Shown here piece by piece: positions 43,341 to 48,070 of a stretch of DNA of 48,070 nt. The notes beneath the pieces are model-generated. The model worked only from the letters and a program-made list of their open reading frames with translations. It made no database searches and had not been told where the DNA came from. Made by a program: the position numbers and the translations under genes. How positions within the stretch are numbered: position 1 is the stretch's first letter; every line of letters starts with the position of its first letter. Source of the stretch: Syntrophaceae bacterium UBA4778 (lineage in GTDB: Bacteria > Desulfobacterota > Syntrophia > Syntrophales > UBA4778); the NCBI GenBank assembly GCA_002403175.1, contig DHHG01000190.1, positions 1 to 48,070 on the forward strand, in the 5' to 3' direction.

Positions 43341-44260
43341 ACAGCTATTTGTTTATTTTGCCGATTGCGTCTCCAGAAACGTGCAACATCACGAGGCAAT
43401 GCATGCCAGTACTGGTCTTTATAGGTTTCCACAACATAGCTCAGGAGCTCGCGGTAAAGTTGATGGGAATACTCATCCGGCGCCGGTTTGGAGTTTCCGA
43501 AATTCATATAATCGGGATGAGTGCTTGTGAGGATCATGCCTCCGTGCTCGGCGATCCAGTCAACTTTGCGTTTCCAGATGTCTATGTTCTTCTCTCCCAT
43601 CATGATGAAGACGGTAAAATCCTGCGGGACAGTATACGGCAACTCGATATAGCTGTTCCCTTGAGCATTGGTTACCGTGAAGGGGAAAATTGTACCAGCT
43701 CCATCAGGCTGCGGTTCAAACGGATCGGTATCAAATGTGGAAGCATCATATTCAATGTTCAACTGATGAATCCAAGCGAGATTGTGATACATGCAGGGAC
43801 TGCGGAATCCAAGGGCATTCCATTTTTTCAAGATCGGGTTAATTGCGGCTGCCTGCCTGCTGAATTCTTCAAATGAGCTGAATGGATTGCCGGTGTGATG
43901 CAGCCCGTGCACGCCTATTTCGAATCCGGATTCCCTGAGTTTTTGAAACGTTTTTTTTGGGAGATCGTAATCAGCGCCTACGAAATTGAATGAAGACCGG
44001 AGACCAAACTCTTTTTCGATCGCCATCAGTTCCGGTATTCTGCCGACTCCTTTTTGCGATTCCACATCATGTGTGAGAACCAGGGCGAAGCGTTTGCCCT
44101 CCGGCCAGCCGGTCCAGTTATCAGGCGTCTTCCCGGCACTGGGATCAATCGGCCAGATATTGCGATACAGAGGCCTTCTCAACAGGGCATAACGCCTGCG
44201 GATGAGGATCTGCAGCCAGCGAGGGATGAGGGGTTTAACCTTATAATAAAGATTATGCAA
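43337..44260 (-). CDS. Polysaccharide deacetylase (NodB-like)
   Basis: The protein has 307 residues. The NodB motifs are present: LTHDVESQKG (His64, Asp65), GFEIGVHGLHHTGN (H118, H121 or H122) and ALGFRSPCMYHN, with the conserved RSP motif. It should remove acetyl groups from N-acetylated sugars of the polymer. No signal peptide is seen, so it may act on cytoplasmic intermediates. The first 35 residues are basic. It overlaps the FemAB-like gene downstream by 4 bases, a clear translational coupling. Confidence 0.88.
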   Translation of the reverse strand: MHNLYYKVKPLIPRWLQILIRRRYALLRRPLYRNIWPIDPSAGKTPDNWTGWPEGKRFALVLTHDVESQKGVGRIPELMAIEKEFGLRSSFNFVGADYDLPKKTFQKLRESGFEIGVHGLHHTGNPFSSFEEFSRQAAAINPILKKWNALGFRSPCMYHNLAWIHQLNIEYDASTFDTDPFEPQPDGAGTIFPFTVTNAQGNSYIELPYTVPQDFTVFIMMGEKNIDIWKRKVDWIAEHGGMILTSTHPDYMNFGNSKPAPDEYSHQLYRELLSYVVETYKDQYWHALPRDVARFWRRNRQNKQIAV

Positions 44261-44345
44261 TCGGTTCTCGGTTGACAGTTAACAGTTTACGGTCCTCGAT
44301 TGAAGGTTAACAGTCTAGGGTAAGAGCACCGGAAACTGTTAAACG
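44259..44345. repeat. Degenerate GGTTGACAGTTAACAG repeat array
   Basis: Units CGGTTCTCGGTTGACAGTTAAC, AGTTTACGGTCC and AGGTTAACAGTC run in the plus-strand sense. They lie on the left side of the second four-helix-bundle gene. The array on the right (44755-44855) is in the reverse sense, reading AACTGATAACCGTGAACTG. Confidence 0.75.
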
Positions 44346-44363
44346 TGGGCCGGATACAAGTTT

Positions 44364-44702
44364 TTATTTTATCGATTTATGCAAGGCTTGAAGCATTCGG
44401 GAAATTGTTTTCAATTCCTCAACCAGTTCGTGGGCTGTTTCAGCTTCGAAGATCCCTGTCCTCTGAGCAATATATACTTGCGTCCTGAGCTCTGCTGCAG
44501 AACCTTGTGCGATGTTCAAGAATCTTTTGAAATCCGGTGCGCTTTTTCTTTCACTGCCCTCAGCTATATTGGATGGGATTGACATTGAAGAACGCAGCAT
44601 CTGATCTCTAATTCCAAAATCACGGCAATTCTTCAATAATTCGTAAATATGTACCGATAAATTGCAGGATCTTTTCCAAACTTCCAGGTCTTCAAAGGAC
44701 AA
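44364..44702 (-). CDS. Four-helix-bundle protein (S23/IVP family)
   Basis: The protein has 112 residues. It has the same pattern as the protein at 8931: FEDLEVWKRSCNLSVHIYEL, IRDQMLRSSMSIPSNIAEGSER, DFKRFLNIAQGSAAELRTQV and ISRMLQALHKS. The first codon is a TTG at 44702 without a good ribosome site; an in-frame stop lies ten codons upstream, so the 5' end may be eroded. It breaks the run of polysaccharide genes between a FemAB-like gene and the deacetylase. Repeat arrays in opposite orientation lie on both sides, the same setting as the first copy. Confidence 0.88.
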   Translation of the reverse strand: MSFEDLEVWKRSCNLSVHIYELLKNCRDFGIRDQMLRSSMSIPSNIAEGSERKSAPDFKRFLNIAQGSAAELRTQVYIAQRTGIFEAETAHELVEELKTISRMLQALHKSIK

Positions 44703-44754
44703 ATCGGCTACCAGTTTTGCGATTTATGTTTAAGGCGGTGGGCAGTACTAAACA

Positions 44755-45032
44755 GCTTCAGTTACAGGTTATCAGATATCAATCAATGAGATCCAGGTTT
44801 GAAAAAGTATTTGACTGTGGTCTGTTAACTGATAACCGTGAACTGTTTTGACACAGCTCCGCTTTCTCGATTACATGAATCAAGGATAGTGAATGGGAAA
44901 TGGTGAATAGTGAATGGTCACGAACAATAATTGATGACGATCATATTAACGGTCCAAATGATATTTGAGTCCGTTGGATTTAGTCACCAAACGCCTTATT
45001 ACAATTTACTTTTTACTATTTACTTTTCACTG
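44755..45032. repeat. Three degenerate repeat arrays right of the four-helix-bundle gene
   Basis: TTACAGGTTATCAG and CTGTTAACTGATAACCGTGAACTG occupy 44761-44848. AGTGAATGG-type units (AGTGAATGGGAAATGGTGAATAG) lie at 44888-44918. TTTACTTTTTACTATTTAC units lie at 45005-45030. The last two face each other. No gene fits in this 334-base gap. Confidence 0.75.
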
Positions 45033-45036
45033 CCTT

Positions 45037-46065
45037 TCATCCCATATGCCTATACAGCAGCTTACCGGCTGCATTTAAAACAGGAATCGGGAGGCGCTCG
45101 ATGATTCGCTTCTGCAGCAAAGCCATCGGCGCTTTCCTGACGAAAGACTCTTTTCCCAAATCATATCGGTAATAGCGAATCGGGGTTTCATTGACTCCCC
45201 AACCGTTTTTGAAAATACGCAGGCCCTCATTGTCCATTTCCGTTCTACCGAAACAGAGGGACTTGTAACCTTTTTCGCAGCACCACTGGATTGCGCGCCA
45301 CATCACAGCGTTATTGCCTCTTAGGTTTTGAAAGTTCTTGTCGGAGGCGCCATATTTATACAGAGCCTTGTCTCCGAAAAGAAGATAGACCGATGCAGCG
45401 ATATGCCAACCCTGGTAAGTTGCCAGCGCAACAAATCCCTTTTTTTTCGCGAGCAGTTTCTGCCGGAGTTGCTTGAAAAAGGAAAGCGGCTGCGGCGGTA
45501 GACCATGGACCTTCCGGGTTATTTCATTTAAACGGCAAAATTCTGCGAGGGCTTCCGCACTGGTAGATATCGTAACTTCCACATCGGCGCGCTTGGCCTT
45601 TTTAATATTCCTTCTATTAGAATCTCTGAATTTCCGAAAAACGCTTTCCGTGTCTCCCGACAAATCCAGCGAATGTTCCCAATAACTTTCAGATTCCTGC
45701 TGTTCCCGCAAGTACTCCATTCCACCGCGCACCTCAAAATACCGCCAGTTGTTTTTCCTCCCGTGTTCGAGTGCGGCAGAAAACAGCTTTTTGAATTCGT
45801 CGGGTCCGTCCACAAGGGGTTCGCACATATCCGAGAACGGAAGAGATATCCCTCTTTTTCCGGTGAGCACACTGTCCACTTCCATGGCGGGAAGGACCGA
45901 TTTCAATCTCCCCTGATCGAATGTAGAAAAATAGACAGGCCTGAACCCGTAAGCATCCTGAAGTGTTGCAGCCCATTCCGAGGTGTGGAAAACAGAGGCA
46001 CGAGGGAAAGACAGGACCATCTCGTTCCAGTTTTCAATTTCAGATGGGTTGAGAATTTTCAGCAT
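45037..46065 (-). CDS. FemAB-like transferase, PEP-CTERM/exosortase-associated type
   Basis: The protein has 342 residues. It has the same layout as the gene at 42258: PRASVFHTSEWAATLQDAYGF, FRKFRDSNRRNIKKAKRADVEV, LLFGDKALYKYGASDKNFQNLRGNNAVMWRAIQWCCEKGYKSLCFGRTEMDNEGLRIFKNGWG, with the C-F-G-R-T and F-K-x-x-W-G signature. It ends in LYRHMG like its paralogue. The two copies are separated by a four-helix-bundle gene and a deacetylase gene. A repeat array begins 5 bases past its stop codon. Amino-acid transfer to a surface polymer is the family-based guess. Confidence 0.9.
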   Translation of the reverse strand: MLKILNPSEIENWNEMVLSFPRASVFHTSEWAATLQDAYGFRPVYFSTFDQGRLKSVLPAMEVDSVLTGKRGISLPFSDMCEPLVDGPDEFKKLFSAALEHGRKNNWRYFEVRGGMEYLREQQESESYWEHSLDLSGDTESVFRKFRDSNRRNIKKAKRADVEVTISTSAEALAEFCRLNEITRKVHGLPPQPLSFFKQLRQKLLAKKKGFVALATYQGWHIAASVYLLFGDKALYKYGASDKNFQNLRGNNAVMWRAIQWCCEKGYKSLCFGRTEMDNEGLRIFKNGWGVNETPIRYYRYDLGKESFVRKAPMALLQKRIIERLPIPVLNAAGKLLYRHMG

Positions 46066-46071
46066 GATACA

Positions 46072-46258
46072 ACCAGTAACAAGTAACGAGTTAAAAAGGT
46101 AACAAGTGACGGGTGACAGGTGACGGGTTTAAAAAAAGTAAGGGTAACGGGTGACAGGTGACGGGTCCACCGGAATAAACAACCAATTGTTCCCTTTCAC
46201 GAGACCGTCACTCCTAGCCTTTTTAGCTTGTCACTTGTTACCTGTCACTTGTCACATT
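46072..46258. repeat. Long degenerate GTGACGGGT repeat array
   Basis: The left part reads AACCAGTAACAAGTAACGAG, then GTAACAAGTGACGGGTGACA and repeats. The right part has the opposite sense (CTTGTCACTTGTTACCTG, 46227-46255). The two halves could pair into a large stem. It lies between the FemAB-like gene and the aminotransferase gene. Confidence 0.82.
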
Positions 46259-47362
46259 TTATTTTAAAAGTTCTTTGATCTTTTCCGCTACATATTCAAC
46301 CTGTTCCGGCTTCAGTTCCGGGAACATGGGGAGCGATACGTATTCACTCGCACACTTCTCTGCGACCGGGAAGCTTCCTTCTTTCAGATTGAGGAAGGCA
46401 TATGCTTTCTGAAGATGGATCGGCACCGGGTAGTGGATGCCGCAGGAGATGCCCTTTTCTCCAAGATCCGCGATCAACTTATCCCTGCCCTGTATGCGAA
46501 CTGCATAGATATGGAATACGTGTTTGGCATAGTCCGCAATCGTCGGGATCTTCACACCGGGAACTCCGGAAAGAAGCTTACTATATGTTGCGGCATGCGA
46601 TCTTCTCGCTTCATTCCAGCCATTGAGGTGTTTCAGTTTGACGGACAGTACTGTTCCCTGAAAACCATCCAGGCGTGCATTCCACCCGATCACATCGTGA
46701 TAGTATTTCTTGGACTGGCCGTGATCCCTGAACATTTTCACCTTTTCGGCAACGGCAGCATCATTGGTGGTAACTGCTCCCCCTTCGCCGTAAGCGCCGA
46801 GATTCTTGCCGGGGTAGAAGCTGAAGCAGCCGGTTTTACCAATCGATCCGGCTTTGCGCCCGCGGTATTCGGCTCCGTGCGCCTGACAGGCATCCTCGAT
46901 TACCGCAATGCCGTGTTTCTCTGCGATCCCGATGATCGGGTCCATATCCGCAGTTTGACCGAACAGATGGACCGGGATAATGGCCTTTGTTTTTGATGTA
47001 ATTGCTTTTTCCAGCAGATCGGGATCCATGGTGTACGTGTCTTCGCGTACATCTGTGAAGACGGGAGTTGCGCCCGTGTAACTGATGGCTTCAGCTGTGG
47101 CGATGAATGAATTCGGGACCGTGATGACTTCATCTCCGGGCCCGATCCCCAGGGCAAGTAGACTGAGCCAGAGGGCATCTGTGCCATTACCGACACCTAT
47201 CGCGTACTTTGTTCCGCAAAAGGCAGCAAATTCTTCCTCGAAACGGGCGACAAAGGAACCACCCGCAAATGCAGTGTTCTCCATAACTGCGGTCAGGCCA
47301 TTGAGTATCTCATCCTGCAATGATTTGTACTGGATCTTCAGATCTAAGAAAGGAACGTTCAT
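46259..47362 (-). CDS. wbpE: DegT/DnrJ-family aminotransferase (WbpE-like)
   Basis: The protein has 367 residues. The PLP fold is complete: GVGNGTDALWLSLLALGIGPGDEVITVPNSFIATAEAI, VIEDACQAHGA (Asp157) and GCFSFYPGKNLGAYGEGGA with the PLP lysine Lys186. The N-terminal MNVPFLDL start is usual for nucleotide-sugar aminotransferases. Together with the acetyltransferase and the oxidoreductase at the right edge it makes the WbpB/E/D set that builds UDP-2,3-diacetamido-2,3-dideoxy-hexuronic acid from UDP-GlcNAc acid. The gene symbol is by analogy. Confidence 0.9.
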   Translation of the reverse strand: MNVPFLDLKIQYKSLQDEILNGLTAVMENTAFAGGSFVARFEEEFAAFCGTKYAIGVGNGTDALWLSLLALGIGPGDEVITVPNSFIATAEAISYTGATPVFTDVREDTYTMDPDLLEKAITSKTKAIIPVHLFGQTADMDPIIGIAEKHGIAVIEDACQAHGAEYRGRKAGSIGKTGCFSFYPGKNLGAYGEGGAVTTNDAAVAEKVKMFRDHGQSKKYYHDVIGWNARLDGFQGTVLSVKLKHLNGWNEARRSHAATYSKLLSGVPGVKIPTIADYAKHVFHIYAVRIQGRDKLIADLGEKGISCGIHYPVPIHLQKAYAFLNLKEGSFPVAEKCASEYVSLPMFPELKPEQVEYVAEKIKELLK

Positions 47363-47384
47363 TTTAACTCCTTCGGAAAAGCTG

Positions 47385-47472
47385 TGTTACAAGTGACTGG
47401 TGACGGGTAACGAGTCAAAACAAACTGCCGACATGTCCCTTGTCACCTGTTACCTGTTACTTGTCACTATTA
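47385..47472. repeat. Degenerate GTGACTGGTGACGGG repeat array
   Basis: GTTACAAGTGACTGGTGACGGGTAACGAGTC opens it and TTGTCACCTGTTACCTGTTACTTGTCACT closes it in the reverse sense. The right end encodes the last residues and the stop codon of the acetyltransferase gene (SDK, TAA). Confidence 0.8.
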
Positions 47473-47939
47473 ATATACCTAACGACCTTGGCCGGATTGC
47501 CAGCCACAATGGCTCCCGCGGGCACATCCTTCGTCACAACGCTTCCGGCTCCGATCAGCGCGCCCTCGCCAATTGTGATATTGGCAAGGATGGTTGACCC
47601 CGTTCCGATGGAAGCGCCTTTTTTAACAACTGTACTCTCCACCTTCCAGTCGGCTTCCGTTTGCAAACTGCCGTCCGGATTGGCCGCGCGGGGGAAGGTA
47701 TCGTTTATGAAGTTCACATTGTGTCCGACGAAAACTTCATCTTCAATCGTCACACCCTCGCAGATAAAAGTATGACTGGAAATTTTACAATTCTTGCCTA
47801 TTTTGGCATTCTTCTGAATCTCTACAAATGCTCCGATTTTTGTGTTGTCGCCAATCTCGCATCCGTACACATTGATAAACTTGGAGAAGCGAACATTCTC
47901 GCCCAGCTTGACATTGTTGATATAGAGATCATCTGTCAT
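47457..47939 (-). CDS. wbpD: Left-handed beta-helix N-acetyltransferase (WbpD-like)
   Basis: The protein has 160 residues. Hexapeptide repeats run through it (IGDNTKIGAFVEIQKNAKIGKNCKISSHTFICEGVTIEDEVFVGHNVNFIND, then GASIGTGSTILANITIGEGALIGAGSVVTKDVPAGAIVAGNPAKVVRYI). This is the pattern of the WbpD/WlbB N-acetyltransferases, which acetylate the 3-amino group made by the WbpE aminotransferase. The gene starts inside the stop codon of the oxidoreductase gene (ATGA overlap). Its last three residues and stop come from a repeat array. Confidence 0.88.
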   Translation of the reverse strand: MTDDLYINNVKLGENVRFSKFINVYGCEIGDNTKIGAFVEIQKNAKIGKNCKISSHTFICEGVTIEDEVFVGHNVNFINDTFPRAANPDGSLQTEADWKVESTVVKKGASIGTGSTILANITIGEGALIGAGSVVTKDVPAGAIVAGNPAKVVRYINSDK

Positions 47940-48070
47940 ATGTATTCGATCCGTCCCTTGCTTTTGAGTGATTTACTGGAAGCCTGCAGCATCTTCACAA
48001 CCTGAAGACCGGCCTGGCCATCGTTGACAACTTTTACTCCATCTTCCGAGATGTATTTGACAAATTTTTC
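47936..48070 (-). CDS. wbpB: C-terminal end of a Gfo/Idh/MocA oxidoreductase (WbpB-like, partial)
   Basis: Forty-four residues are visible before the window edge, ending VNDGQAGLQVVKMLQASSKS and then LKSKGRIEYI with a TGA. The D-G-x-x-G-x-x-V-(x)-x-L-x-A-x-x-x-S pattern is the usual C-terminus of Gfo/Idh/MocA oxidoreductases. Position directly before an ATGA overlap with the WbpD-like gene points to the WbpB dehydrogenase step. The N-terminal, NAD-binding part is beyond the window, so the name is tentative. Confidence 0.65.
   Translation of the reverse strand, partial: EKFVKYISEDGVKVVNDGQAGLQVVKMLQASSKSLKSKGRIEYI

Overview
The window looks like a chromosome segment of a Gram-negative, exopolysaccharide-producing bacterium with an exosortase/PEP-CTERM system. 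The gene families (PrsK, PrsR, exosortase, PEP-CTERM proteins, a CFI-box protein, DUF4143 ATPase, four-helix-bundle proteins), the sigma-54 promoters and the dispersed repeats suggest a Desulfobacterota (former Deltaproteobacteria, Syntrophales-like) genome. This is an inference from gene content; the window holds no rRNA or other phylogenetic marker.

Layout. Positions 1-6100 hold the end of an HrpA-type helicase, a VanZ protein, a PEP-CTERM protein behind a textbook sigma-54 promoter, a PAS/degenerate-GGDEF sensor, a LamG-VanZ protein, a membrane-tailed receiver protein and a papain-like protease. Positions 6330-11550 hold a second PEP-CTERM protein with a thioester-domain signature, the PEP-CTERM regulators prsR and prsK, and a four-helix-bundle gene lying between them. 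Positions 11590-15600 are an accessory patch: DUF4143 ATPase, rfbA, a nucleotidyltransferase, a broken Phd antitoxin and a HigBA-like toxin-antitoxin pair bracketed by a perfect 22-bp inverted repeat. From 15600 to the right edge every gene is on the minus strand and forms one long surface-polysaccharide region read from right to left. It contains amino-sugar synthesis genes (wbpB/wbpD/wbpE-like and wecB-like), glycosyltransferases, flippase, polymerase/ligase, an MBOAT/SGNH O-acylation pair, two deacetylases, four FemAB/GNAT-like transferases, an asparagine-synthase-like protein, a beta-helix protein, a CFI-box protein and the exosortase.

Working model. PrsK and PrsR would switch on sigma-54 promoters upstream of both PEP-CTERM genes and, from the sequence, also upstream of the asparagine-synthase-like gene at 22550. 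PEP-CTERM proteins would be exported and processed by the exosortase, and may be linked to the polysaccharide made by the long minus-strand region. No Wza, Wzc, Wzz or EpsI-type gene is visible here, so the export machinery must lie elsewhere.

The most unusual non-coding feature is a set of degenerate arrays of 7-9-base units. They fill many gaps, supply the last codons or stop codons of several genes, and lie in opposite orientations on either side of both four-helix-bundle genes.
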